This document shows, one piece after another, positions 27,001 to 38,600 of a DNA stretch of 64,000 bases; position 1 is the stretch's first letter, and the number at the start of each line of letters is the position of its first letter. A program made the position numbers and the translations under genes. The stretch is from Lepisosteus oculatus (taxonomy: Eukaryota; Chordata; Actinopteri; Semionotiformes; Lepisosteidae), in contig NC_090704.1 of the NCBI RefSeq assembly GCF_040954835.1, forward strand, positions 41,172,979-41,236,978. Reading direction: 5' to 3'. The notes under the pieces were generated by a model. It ran no database searches and was not told the origin of the DNA. It saw only the letters and a list, made by a program, of their open reading frames with translations.

Positions 27001-30000
27001 GTATGCATTTAGTATACATTAATTATACAAGTAAAGACATTTAATAAGAGCTTGGTTGTAAATTAAAATGAATGCTTTCGGTTGCAAGCTTAGTTAGATT
27101 TTTTATTTCCATCGAAATAATCCAACTGCATGTTGAGTGGAGACGGCCGTAAACCAAACGTCTCTTCAATTAAAGACCAAAAACACTGGTCTTGAATGTT
27201 GCCTACGAATCAATCAAATTAACATGATCTCTTAATCAGAGTGGATGAGGATCCTGATGAGCAGAAAAGTGATTTTTGTGGAGGATGTGTTGCTGCTCTC
27301 CGTGTAAATTCATCCAGCTGTAGTGTCTGAAGCGACTGTAGAAACTTTTGTTGCATTTGCGAATCAGTTCTGGGTGTGAAAACCTTTTAAGATGTGAAAG
27401 TGGTGCAATTTTTTTAACGTACCTGTATTAATTACGTCATGGCATTTGCAGGAGATCGTGGTTCATTTGTTCATTCACTCACCTTCCACTGTTTTCCTTC
27501 ATGCCCTCAGTTCCAGTCGGCGGGCAGGTGAGCCTCCAGGTGACCCAGCTTCTTGACGAGAACTTCAGCGTTGTGGGGGTACAACTCCTCTGCTCTGTGG
27601 AGAGAGGGAGCTTTCCCAGGTTCTCCTGGTTCTTCAATGGATCCCAGGTGCCGGAGAAGGGCGATTTTCACGCTGTAATGGAGCAGGGCAGATCCCTCAT
27701 CCTGTTCCCTCTTGTCTCAACGGACAACAACTCCTATCAATGCGCGGCCAGCGACAGCTTTGATGACACTCAGCAGATAAGGAGCGTTCCTCGTTCTATT
27801 GAATTGAGAGGTACTAAAGATCTTTCAAAATTCACTCATTCGTGAAAATATATAGTAGTAAACAATAATTCATTAGTTATTCTATTTTTGATTTGATTTG
27901 CCTGTTTTGTGTGTTTTGTAAGAATATTCTTTCTGATTAGTGTATAAAATACTATGTGTTCAAATCACAAGAGGTTTCTCATGCGGTTAGCCCTGTCTAA
28001 ATTGTTTCAGTGACCGAGCCTTAAAACCTAAAGCCTTACAACATTGAATGACTCTCCTGAAGAGCTCAGGCGCTCTCGCAGTCTGTGAGAGAGGCACGGG
28101 ACTGTTGTTATGGACCTGCTGCTTGTAATAAAACAGCCTTCATTCTGGATTCTTTGGGAATAAACACTGATTGTACAGTCTTTTCATGGAGCGTTCATGG
28201 CGTTATTACGACTCATCCGTAGTTACAGAGCTCTTAATGGACGTTCAGAGGAACAGCCCCAGTCCCATCCTCACTGAATCATAAGTATTAGGTGTCTCAC
28301 ACACCTTCCAAGGTTCGGAAATAATTCTGCCTTTTGCTTCATCTTGATTGGGGTTGCCCAAAATTAGCCATTTAAAAAGATGAATCATGTCAAGCCTGCA
28401 TTCATTTATTGCATGTGCTTGAAGGGGTACAGTTTCTCAGCAAGTGTTGAATGCAGTGTTGGACCGTATTTTTTCCTACTCCACCTGCCTCATGGTGGCC
28501 CTCAGGCCTGCTCTGCACTCCTCTCCAACAGCCTTGGCTCCATTGTCTTCACAGATGTTTACCCTTTCTCCATGGAGACGATTGCTATAGTGTTCAGCAT
28601 CTTCCTCTTCCTCATGGTTCTGGTGGCTGCCTGCTGTGTCGTCCGACTCCGGAGCAGTAAGTTTATCTCCTCCTCTACCAACCTGTTTCAATATTTCTAC
28701 ACAATATCACTCGGTCCCGCGCGTGAAACACACAAAGGTATAACTCGCTTTAAAAAGTGTGCTAGTAAAGTATCTTAATTTAGCACACTGTATGCATTAT
28801 GGACAGACACCAAAGTCAGGGAAAAGGCAGAATCTGCAGCTGTATGATATCTTATCAAGGTAATGTGTGACAAAGCTACACTCTGAACTAGGGTAGACGA
28901 CACGTTGTCATTGGTAGAATTTTGATATACTGCTGTAATTAGAGAATAAATTCTTCTTTCTCTGTAGTAGAACTGTTGTCAACTTTCTCATTCGCAATCC
29001 AAAATACTTCTTTCTCGGGACAGGATACCTCTCTCTCAGAAATACTGGGTGTGAGCGAGTGTCTTTTTAAAAATTCTTCCAGGCGGTTGTGGAGGAGGTG
29101 GAGGAGACAATACCCTGTGCCCTCCTTCAGGCACTGCCCGAACAGAAATTGAAATTTAAGCGATCATTTGGTTTCTGGGGCACTGGGTTCGAGTCTCAGG
29201 CTGCTACCAGCATGGAATTTGTATGTTCTTCCCACGTTTGAGTGGATTTCCTCCCAGTGCTCCAGTTTCCTCCCATGGTACAAAAACGTACCGGTAGGTA
29301 AATTGGCTTCTGGGGAAACTGGCCCTGCTCTTTGTGTGCCCTACAATGGACTGGAGCCCCATTCAAGGTGTATTCTACCTTGTGCCCACTGCCTGCTGGG
29401 ATAGGGTCCAGCTCTCCCTTTGTTCCTGAAGAGTATAGAGTATAATGCAAAATGATTTCATTCAAAGTTAAAATAAGGTGAGGCTGTCACAGTGCTGTCA
29501 CTCCCCAGGATTCTTCAAAGCAAGCCCCCTGTGCTTGGGGGCTGGCCTGTGGCATTGCTGGCTCTTTCGCTGCTGTTCTTGTCAGACACTTCAAAGTGAC
29601 TTTTCACTCCTAGTCTGACTTGTGCCGCCCTCGCTCACCAGTAACTAGTCTGCCCAGTGGACTCACACTCATAGTCTTGGACAGTGGTGAGTAACACTGC
29701 TTATCTGTCTTCCAGGGCCAGAGCATGCCAGGAGGCCCAGGTGAGTGAGACAGGTATGGTGTCTAGCGAGTGATATGGTGTCTCAGGGCTCAGTGCAGAG
29801 CATCTCTCACTACCCTGCACCGAGATTCCCTGAGTGTGAACTAATGACAGCGCCTGTGCCGTCTGTGTAGAGTGGTATCCTCTTCAATTAAGTACAAATT
29901 GATTTGGAGGGCATCCTAGGGCTTCTTATTTAATCTTCTGAATTACAGAGACTGTTTTGTCTTTGGTTAATCTGCATTCTTTTCACTGTTTAAAACCTGT

Positions 30001-30928
30001 TTCTTTAGCCAAACGTAAGGAATGAGAGGCTTGAATCCATCTGTCTGTCTACCAGTCAACTAACGATACAGGACTCATTTTACCCATTACTTTTCACTCT
30101 ACAGCTAAACAACTCTCTCTTTTATGGGTATACAGAACTGCCTCTAGCTTTGAAAGTTAAGATTTCTAACAGGTTCTCTTCTATGACAGATCCTACTCAC
30201 TGGGGCTGACAGCCTTTCCCACTAGCAAGGAAACAAGTCAAACAGATTATGTTAGAGAATGAGGCCCAGGAGCAGGTAAAGTGTTTCATCTGTTCAGCAT
30301 TGACAACCACTAAACCACCAGCACCACCAGCACCACATACAAATCATTTTCCACCACAAACTTGGCCACTGAGGCTCTAAAGAACACCTCCCCCAGAGAC
30401 AGCCTCACGTGTCATGGTAGACATCCCACCTCCAGGGGGCGCTCTGAGACCCGATCTATCTCGTTTTCTTCATTTAAGGCGTAAATCAGGTTGACAGGTT
30501 GTCACATTGTCACGCCTGCACGGCAAATCACTTGTCACCTGGTTCGTGTGAACAAACCCTTGTGTGTCTTCCCTGACATCTGCCTCCGGAGTCTGTAATC
30601 CGTTCCTGCCGTCAGGCCTAGGGTCCGAAAATGGACAGTCAAAGACCACCATTCATAACACTCACCGCTCCAAAGGTGAATGGAGCGAGCCTGGGGAATC
30701 AGCTGAGGAAGATGTCAACATGATTTAACATCCAGGTTCATCAAAGTGTGGTTACTATTCTCCACTTCATGGCATCAGCACACACAGGGCCGATTCTCCG
30801 ACAAAGTGTGCACTGTGAGTTGCTGTGGGCTCAGTCTTTTCTTTTCCTTTCTGTTCTCTGTCTAGCTTGAAGAGCCGTCATCTGATCTTGCGTGCAAAGA
30901 AGCTCCTGTAACTACAGCAACGTGCTGA
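21094..30928 (+). CDS. Four-Ig-domain transmembrane receptor A (FCRL/PECAM1-like, IL-40 locus)
   Basis: Exons: 21094-21133, 22763-22789 (27 bp), 23621-23914, 24193-24492, 25786-26058, 27511-27810, 28555-28656, 29716-29740, 30230-30275, 30866-30928; about 489 aa. The signal peptide is split over the first two exons. Four C2-type Ig domains follow, one per exon (about 23-120, 121-220, 221-311, 312-411), each with a Cys pair (FRC/YIC, LRC/YSC, IMC/FFC, LLC/YQC) and many N-glycosylation sites. The membrane segment is near 418-440 with Cys-Cys at its inner end. The short tail lacks tyrosine. Every intron through the membrane exon is phase 1. The best-resembling families are FCRL, PECAM1 and IL-40; the gene sits where mammals have C17orf99 (IL-40). 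Ligand and function are unknown. Exon 9 is uncertain: its acceptor (30229/30230) was chosen to keep the frame homologous to receptor B. Another reading ends at a TGA inside that exon. Confidence 0.8.
21737..21960. repeat. 113-bp tandem duplication, two copies
   Basis: A unit beginning 'ctggaatcagttcatgg' at 21737 repeats at 21850 with essentially no differences. Looser matches to the same unit flank it at about 21672-21736 and 21950-22100, so a larger, older array is likely. It lies in intron 1 of receptor A. Confidence 0.9.
22831..23455 (+). repeat. tRNA-derived SINE interrupted by an insert
   Basis: The head ('tggcgcagtggttagcatta') and first body part run to about 22960. The rest of the body ('ggttaactggcttctgggaa', 'gatggactgg', 'tgctgggatag') resumes near 23250 and ends at 'aaaagatggatgg'. 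The ~290 bases between them are foreign to the family and were not recognised. It lies in intron 2 of receptor A. Confidence 0.7.
24741..24805 (+). repeat. Short interspersed repeat fragment
   Basis: Contains 'tttttatccaaagcaactta', a word very common in fish genomes as part of dispersed repeats. The family was not identified. It lies in intron 4 of receptor A. Confidence 0.35.
26160..26630 (+). repeat. 5S rRNA-derived SINE, copy with clear 5S head
   Basis: This copy shows the 5S origin best. 'taccacctcgcagcctgatc', 'agatctcagaagctaagcaa' and 'gggccaggcctggtc' follow the order of 5S rRNA around its internal promoter. The 3' end 'aatgtaaggaattatta' equals that of the copy at 38011. It lies in intron 5 of receptor A. 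Confidence 0.8.
26631..26709. repeat. (TTACTC)n hexamer microsatellite (SINE tail)
   Basis: About thirteen hexamer units directly follow the 3' end of the 5S-SINE and probably grew from its tail. On the minus strand they encode a meaningless Val-Arg repeat. Confidence 0.95.
26753..26882. repeat. Penelope-like inverted terminal pair, diverged
   Basis: A left half in reverse orientation ('ttattccatgctgaaaagaa') and a right half in forward orientation ('ctgaagaaggctccacggct', 'cagcatggaatacc') form an imperfect palindrome, the same layout as at 60751-60898 but older. Confidence 0.55.
29165..29435 (+). repeat. tRNA-derived SINE
   Basis: A B-box-like 'gggttcgagtctc' is followed by the family body ('tttcctcccatggtac', 'aaattggcttctgggg', 'caatggactgg', 'ctgctgggatagggtcc'). 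It lies in intron 7 of receptor A. Confidence 0.75.
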
Positions 30929-31083
30929 AACATGAAAACGGAGACGTGGAAAGAACCTGCATCACCATGTCAGACAGAAGACATTTGCTTTTGTGTCTTT
31001 ACTTCATAAAAAACAACTTTCCCGTCTTTTCGTGCACAGCTTGAGTTATCAACTCAAGAAATCAACATGTGTTCTACACCATT

Positions 31084-31089
31084 AATAAA
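31084..31089 (+). terminator. Polyadenylation signal of receptor A
   Basis: AATAAA about 155 bases after the stop codon of receptor A, with a 'tggttgtgttcatgttctt' T/G-rich stretch shortly downstream. Confidence 0.6.
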
Positions 31090-31393
31090 TTTAAATTTAA
31101 GAGGTCTGACGTTTGACCAGTGGTTGTGTTCATGTTCTTAAGAACACTGATACAACACATTCATGGTCTGACACCTGTAAAATCTACAGTAAGTCATTGT
31201 AATGAAATAGATCTATAGATGTAAGCCTTTCTAATTAATCCAATGCAATACTGTAAATACCTGACTGTATCTTACTGTGCAAAAGAAAGTGTTTGGATAG
31301 ATATTTAGTTATTTCCTATATAAGGCAGAATTGATAAAATAATTAAAAAGAGGACTATAAAAAATTCTAACTAGAGCATATAGTCTCTTTATT

Positions 31394-31690
31394 GTGCAAG
31401 TGTCAGACCAAAGAAGAACACTTTATTGGCCTATACAATTTCTTGTATTAGGTATTTGTCTTTTCGTATACCCCAACTTGCTCTCCATGAGACACAGACA
31501 GGGAGAGAAGCTTGGGGTCAGTGCAGGGTCAGCCATTTGTATGGCACCCCTGGAGCAGTTGGGGTTAAGTGCCTTGCTCAGGGGCCCAATGGAGTATGAT
31601 TCCTCTGCCAGCCGCGGGATTAAAACCAGTAACCTTCCAGTCACAGGCCTTAGCCACCGAGACTCCACAACGCCCAAAGACTTAACAAAG
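31394..31690 (+). repeat. Interspersed repeat, family not identified
   Basis: The segment with 'cacccctggagcagttgggg', 'ttaagtgccttgctcagggg' and 'gggattaaaaccagtaacct' is a word set found many times in fish genomes, usually as the 3' part of a dispersed element. It begins with 'acactttattggcc'. Confidence 0.5.
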
Positions 31691-31734
31691 GGTGTGCTTT
31701 ATGTGTTGTAAACATTGGCTGCAGAATCAGAACA

Positions 31735-31885
31735 TCCATTCACTTTTCTAACCACCTCATCCAGTTCAGGGTCACAGGGGCACTGGAGCCTAAGATGGCA
31801 AGTCACATACACAATGCAGAGTGGATTCCAGTCCATCACAGGGCACACACAGAAACAGACACGCTCACTCACACTAGGGGCAGTG
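31735..31885 (-). repeat. tRNA-derived SINE, 3' part
   Basis: On the minus strand it gives 'gatggactggaatccactct' and ends with 'agaaaagtgaatgg'. This matches the tail of the SINE family seen at 23250 and 43500. Confidence 0.6.
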
Positions 31886-32615
31886 AGACAGATGCTCTGC
31901 TTGACCACAACACAAGAGACAAACTACAGTATTTGGCTCCCAGGGCTTTTTGTTTTTGCAAGACCAGCTGCAATTACATATGTAATTAAAAATTAAGAAG
32001 AAGAAAAGGGCTTCGCATTTTGCTCTATCGGGTAGTAGAACCGGAAGATATACTCAGAAAAAGGTTTTTCAAGAAAGGGTATTTTTATTAATATGTGTGA
32101 AACAGCAAAATATTGGTAATTCTGGAAGCAAAAAGGGTTGCTCATAATTACAGAACACAATGTTCTAATTAGCTTGTGGGCTACCAGTACTGAGAAATAA
32201 AAAATATTCCTACAGAGGTGTGGCAGATACCTTCTTCCAAATCATTTTGGGGATTCTTGAGAAGCGCCGTTCTCTGTCTGGGTTAGCCTTTGCCTTTTTT
32301 ATTTTACCATGCCATTACTTTTTTAATTAAAAAAATTTAAAGTTAAATTTAATCCTTAAGTTTTGTAAGAACGCAGTATTTGTTAAGGTTGTTCTTGGGT
32401 TTTTTACACAGTATTTGTCTGTCTTCGTATTGGCTGTGAACTCTGAAAGACACACTGCTGCTATCTCTGCAGTGCACATGGAAGGCACATCCTTTATCAC
32501 GTGCACAGTCTTGGGTGGGGAGGAATTCAACTGTCATTTATAATTCATTACTGAGTGCAAGGACTTGGGTCCAGATCACTTTTGAATGGGACAGTCCCAG
32601 GACAAACGGAGGAAG

Positions 32616-35600
32616 ATGAAGTCTCTTGGACATACCGTGCTGATCTTGGGTAAGGGAGCGATTCAGTTATTTTAACGAGAGAACCAACGGGAAACTGATT
32701 TCCCCCTTACTTGTGTTTTTAGTGTGTCCTCTCACCAAAGCAAAGGGCGAGAAAAATGATTTTATCTCTCAGTCAGCCTCAGTCATGAAGATATAACTGA
32801 CTTTCTTCAAGTAAATCCCTGGTGAATAGAGAATTTGTATACTAGTCAGCATACAGTACTGAGCAACACTGTAGAGAATAATTAAAAATAAAAGTGTTGG
32901 AATTTGATGTTTTAAAAATATCATACATACAGTATTAAAAAAGCTGTTCAAAAGTAGCTGTTTGTTAAGACCTCTAGTAAAAAAATATAATATTTATGGT
33001 CATTCTATTTCAGACACCCAGTAGGTACAAGAAATTTAAAGGAAATGTTAAAACAGACTGTCGTTTTTAATTCAAATTCCTTGTTTAGCAACTACCAGTT
33101 CTACAGTATTACATTTTACTCAGCTTCTCAATGTGCCATCCATGATGTCATTCAGGCTGTTTACATTTGAAAGAGAATTTGTAGTGCTAGTGTAAACTCA
33201 TACAGTTACAACTTAGAAATTGTTAGTACATTATTTTATTGTTTATTTTTCAGTGTTGGTGGATCTATGCTCTGAGATGAGTAAGTACTGTTAAAATGTT
33301 TCACACTTATTACTCAGTAGCATTAAAACTTAATATTAATTAGTGTAGAGTACACAGTTCAGGGAATGTTTCCCTCAACGAAACATGAAACATTTTAATT
33401 TCTCATTTATAACACAAAGATAATTAGGGATTAAAAGCCACCTGTTAGAAATCTTTTGCAGGAATTGTTTGCTGAAATACTATCATGTATTCTGTCCAAG
33501 TGTCACCTGAGATGGGCACTTTTGTTTTAAGTGATCACAGTGAGAGGGTGTGTTAGTGTAGTGGAACTTGAACTTGAACTTGAACTTGAACTTTATTGCC
33601 ATATGTAACCGGTACTGGTACAATGGAATTCTTACTGACAGAAAGTCTCTCGATTGTAAAACAAGTGTAAAAAAACAAAATAAAGTGCAAACAGTGCATC
33701 AAGACAATGTACAAACAAACAATAGACAATGTGCAAGTAAACATGCAGGCAGATTGAATGTACACAATACAGACGTGTAAACAATGACTGGAGACGTACA
33801 ATAAATAAATTACAATGAGGTAGATGGTGATGGTGTGGGTGTGGTCCGAGGGGGATGGCTAAATGTGTTCGCCAGTCTGAGTGCTTGTGGATAGAAGCTA
33901 TTGAAGAATCTAGTGGTAAGTGTCCGTATGCTCTTTTATCTCTTGCCTGAGGGCAGTGGGGTGAAGAGCTCATGCCCTGGGTGGTGACTGTCCTCTGTGA
34001 TGGCCAGAATTCCACCACGGCAGCGGTCCTCATAGAGCTGTTTAATCTCGGTGAGACCGCAGCCGATGATCTTCTGGGCCATATTGACCATTCTCTGCAG
34101 TGCCTTTCTTTCTCGCGAAGAGATGTTGCCATACCACACGGTGATCCCGTTGGTGAGGACGCTCTCGATAGTGCAGCGGTAGAAGTTCACCAACACATGT
34201 ATTGGCATCCCCCATCGCTTGAGACACCTCAAGAAATAAAGGCGCTGCTGAGCCTTCTTCATGATAGAGTCAGTGTTCACAGTCCAGGTTAGATCTTTAG
34301 AGATGTGAATTCCCAAAAACCTAAAGCTGGTGACTGTTTCCACTTCTGTTCCATCAATACTGAGTGGGCTGTGAGTGTGTGGCCTGTGTCTCCGAAAGTC
34401 CACTATTAGCTCTTTCGTTTTCTTTATGTTCAAGTCCAGGTTATTGCTATGACACCACCTAAGCAGCTGTACAACTTCATCCTGTCAGCCTGTCAGCACA
34501 CTGAATGACCTGTTCACTCCCGTGTTCATTCTTTAAGGTGCCTCAGTTTTGGAGAACCCAACATTCTCGGGACCAAAAGAAGCTCTGTTGGGTGAAATTG
34601 TAGAATTTAATTGTGAGTCACCTCCAATACAAGAAACAGTTACTTACCAGTTTCTGAAAGCTGGTGAGAAGGAAAAAGCTCAAGAATATACTTCCTTGAC
34701 AAATGAAACAGCTACATTCAACCTTGTTGTCAAAACCACTTCTGAAGGACTTTATTACTGTAACGCCTTTGTGGAAAACAACACCTCCATCGAGCCTCAG
34801 AGCAGCAGTACAATCAGGCTGAAGGTTATAAGTAAGTAAAAGCCAAGTGTGCATTTTTCTCATTGAAATCCAGAACACTGCATTGAGCTGACACATATGC
34901 TTTCACGCTTTGGATAGTGACAAATGTAGTGCTGCTATTTTACTCACATAAAGTGTTGACGATGAAGCAGAGAGAAGTGAAAACGTTTGCTTGATTACAT
35001 TAATTTAATAAGATCATTTGCTGAAGTGTTTGACGGTATTTATGGTATCTTGCAGTTCCTGTTAAGGGAGTGAGACTCGAGTCTGACCCGGGGCCAGATC
35101 AAGCTGATCTTTTAGAGGGTGAAAAGCTGACCCTGAGTTGTAAGGTGACTGAAGGTACCCATCTCTTTTATGAGTGGTACTTCAACAGGAGCCCAATTCC
35201 AGACTCATTGGACCACAGAATTGTCGAAAACAAGATGATTATTGACAAAATCGTCGACCGCCAAGCTGGGACATATTTCTGCATAGCAAGCAACGGGATC
35301 AATGAAACTCATCAGTACTCTTCCACAAGTAATGACCTGGTCGTCGCAGTCAAAGGTAAGGTGACAACAAACCTGTCTCCATCGCACAGCTGTGAAAGCT
35401 CTCCATACTCTCCAAAGTTCTCATCGAACATGAATTATTACTGAATTCTCTCTTGTCAATGTCTTCTTAAAGTGCCCTTGTCCAAACCAGTAATCTCATA
35501 CACCGTGACAAAGGAAGCCTCGACACTCCAAGCCATCATAACCTGCAATTCCACCAGAGGAAGCCCACCAATCACCTTCTCGCTCTACAATAAGACCAAT

Positions 35601-38600
35601 GGGCTTTACAGCCGTACAGCACAGGAGCAGAGTGCTTTGTTCACTGTGCCTCTCACCCAGCTTGTGCGCATGGGGGCAATATACTGCGAGGCAAAGAATG
35701 AGGTAACCCAGCTCCAGTCAAATACATCTGTGAGGCTGGACGCAGGTGAGGACATGACATGAACCCTTTTCTGTTGCTATATACTATTGTTCAGAATGCT
35801 GCACACCTCATGTGAATTACAAATTGTTCTCATTAAATACGAGTTCTACTGTATGGAATTCCAGGTGCTCTGAATTCCTCCCACAGTCCAAACGCATCCT
35901 GGAAGGTTAACTGGCTTCTGTGAAACTGGCCCTGGTGTGAGTGTGTGTGTGTCCGTGTGTCTGTCCTGCGATGGACTGGTGTCCCGTCCAGGATGTACCT
36001 GGCCTTTTGCCCGCTGCTTGCCAGGATGGGCTCTGGCTCCCCTGCGACCTTGAATGGGGATTCTTTTGCATGATCGCCTTGGGCTTGGATAATTAGGAGA
36101 CTTCTATGGGAAGAGTTTAAAGGGAATGACCTAGGGTGGTCCAGGATTCACTGAGAAAAGTCAGGGCAGAGATTTGGAAATAGAGGGCAGGTTCCTTCCT
36201 GGCTCTGTACTGTTTAAACAGGCTGAATGGTTTTGCTCACTGAATGAGGAAGAAAAGTTTCCAAGCACTCTGGTGGGGGGCACTGGGAGTTCTCATTCTG
36301 GTACATACAACTATGGATTATTCTTGACTTGACTTCTTTCTATGTGTGTTTTTATTTTTTTGCACTTGTTCCTAGTTGGGGGTGAAGGGAGACTACAAAC
36401 TGAGCACTTCTATGAAGACAATGGCACAGTCCTGTGGTCAAGACTCTGTTGTTCTGTGGAGAGAGGGACCTTCCCCCAGTTTACCTGGTTTTTAAATGGA
36501 CTCCCCTTAGAGAAAAGAGTTGACAGTCTTTCCATATTGGAGTACACCGGGTCCCACAATGTGTCCTGTTTAATCCCAACTGTTAGGGGGTCCTATCACT
36601 GCGAGGCCAGCGATGAGTTTGATTTTACTCACCGAATAGTCACCAAAGGATTTGTTGTTAATCCAAGAGGTACTTTGTCATTTTATCTGTATAACTGCAT
36701 TTTATGTAAATAATTACAGGAGATCCAGTTTGTAACAATATTTCATTTTTACTCCAGTTGGTAGTAATATTAAACTTGATTTACTGTGCGAAATGTTATA
36801 ATCTGCAAGACTCAGTGATATTACATCAGATGTATTTCACAGATGTACATATAAACTTGAAGAGGTGCACTGAATGACACTTTGCTCTTTACGTTACTAT
36901 ACTGATCTCTGGTAATCAGAGCCTACTTTCACAGAATCCTCTATTCTCTTTACAGAGTTTAAGCCCATGTCTGTTGAAGTGATTGCTGTGCTGCTAAGCG
37001 GCTTCATCCTCCTTATAATCACAGTGGCCACCTGCTGTCTCTTTCTGCTGTTACGCAGTGAGTTTGTCCATCATTCACCTCACGCTGCACAGTGCCTGGA
37101 AACTCACTAACACCCAGTTCATACCATGACACCAGCACCTCCCATTAAGAAAATGAGGATGCAGATATCTGTAGGAAATTTAAAACTAAAGATCGATGTG
37201 CCACTAATAACTACCAAATGTGGTTTTGTAGTGAGCTCTTACAGTGTTTTACAAGGTTTTTTAAATAGTAAAAAGAGTCGTCCTGCTGTTATCAGGAAGC
37301 AGTTCGTCCTGCAAGGGGTACCTACACCAGAAACCTACTGTGCAAAGAAGTACTGAGGGCATTGGACTGCCCTTTCCTCTGGACAGGGTGCCAGTCCTTT
37401 GAGAGGCCTGGCATGTCAGTCGTTCACCCACAGAAACATGCCAGCTGACAAAATCATATCAAAATGAAAGATTTACAAAATAAAAGCAATACTGCTTTTT
37501 TCGGCTATTGAAAATGCAGAGCATGGGATATTACTGTATCTGTAAGCTTGAAGAGGTTCGAGCAAAGAGATGTAGCAGTGTGCGAGCTGCAGAGGATCAT
37601 GCAGAGGTTTGTTTCACACCCAAGAGTATAATGAAAAAGTTAAAGAATATTTTGCATTGCTGAGCCCATAGCTAAAACCTGGCATCCTTTCTTCTCTTCT
37701 TCCTTTTCAGCATTGAATTCGCCTCTTGTAATATTGGTCATTTCCAAGTTTAGCTAACGAATTGAGTATTTGGTACAGTTCACCACACTCATTCTTCATT
37801 AACAACACTGCAGAGAAGAACATGATCTATACCACCCCATATCAGCCTTGTTCTTATTTAGGTGACTAGATAACTAGCCCTGCAGGACCTGATGATATAC
37901 TATATGGTAATAGAAACTAACAGACTAATAGAAACTCATTATCAAAACATCAGTCCTCTCAATAGCAGTTAGTGATGTGTCAGTAAGGTCATTGCAGATC
38001 ACATTATAGCCAGCAGCCATATCACTCTGCAATTTACTGCTGAAGCTCAGCTGGTGTGAGTCTTGTCAGTACCTGAGGGGAGACTCCTGGGAAAGCTAAG
38101 GCTGCGACTGGAAGAGGTGTTAGTGGGGCCAGCAGGGGGCGCTCACCCTGCGGTCTGTGTGGGTCCTGATGCACCAGTATACTGACGGGGGCACTAAACT
38201 GTAATAAGGCGCCGTCTTTCGGATGAGACGTAAAACCGAGGTCCTGACTCTCTGTGGTTATTAAAAATCCCGGGGTGTTTCTAAAAAAAAGGGATGTTTT
38301 CCCTGGTGTCCTGGCCAAATTTCCTTTAGGTGTGTACCAATCATGGCCTCCTAATCTATGAATTGGCTTCATCACTCATCATCATCACTCTTCATCACAG
38401 TGTTCTGGTGCACTATGGCTGCTGTAGCATCATCCAGATGGTGGTGGAGGGGAGTCCCCATTACCTGTAAAGCGCTTTGAGTGGAATGTCTTGAATAGCT
38501 CTATGAAACTGTAAGGAATTATTAATATTCTTACCATGATACGTCATTAATGCTGCTTGTCTGTCTTCTAGGAAAGAAAAGGAAACCAGAGGAGTCTGGG

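Larger units (their letters stand above)
31090..32615. other. Intergenic stretch between receptors A and B
   Basis: About 1.5 kb with two repeat fragments (31394-31690 and 31735-31885) and otherwise AT-rich unique DNA. No exon or promoter element was recognised. The promoter of receptor B must lie here, but no TATA box or other landmark stands out. Confidence 0.5.

Noticed and set aside
33936-34433. 166-codon minus-strand frame as a host gene
   Set aside because: It is the C-terminal part of a jockey-like reverse transcriptase from a truncated LINE.
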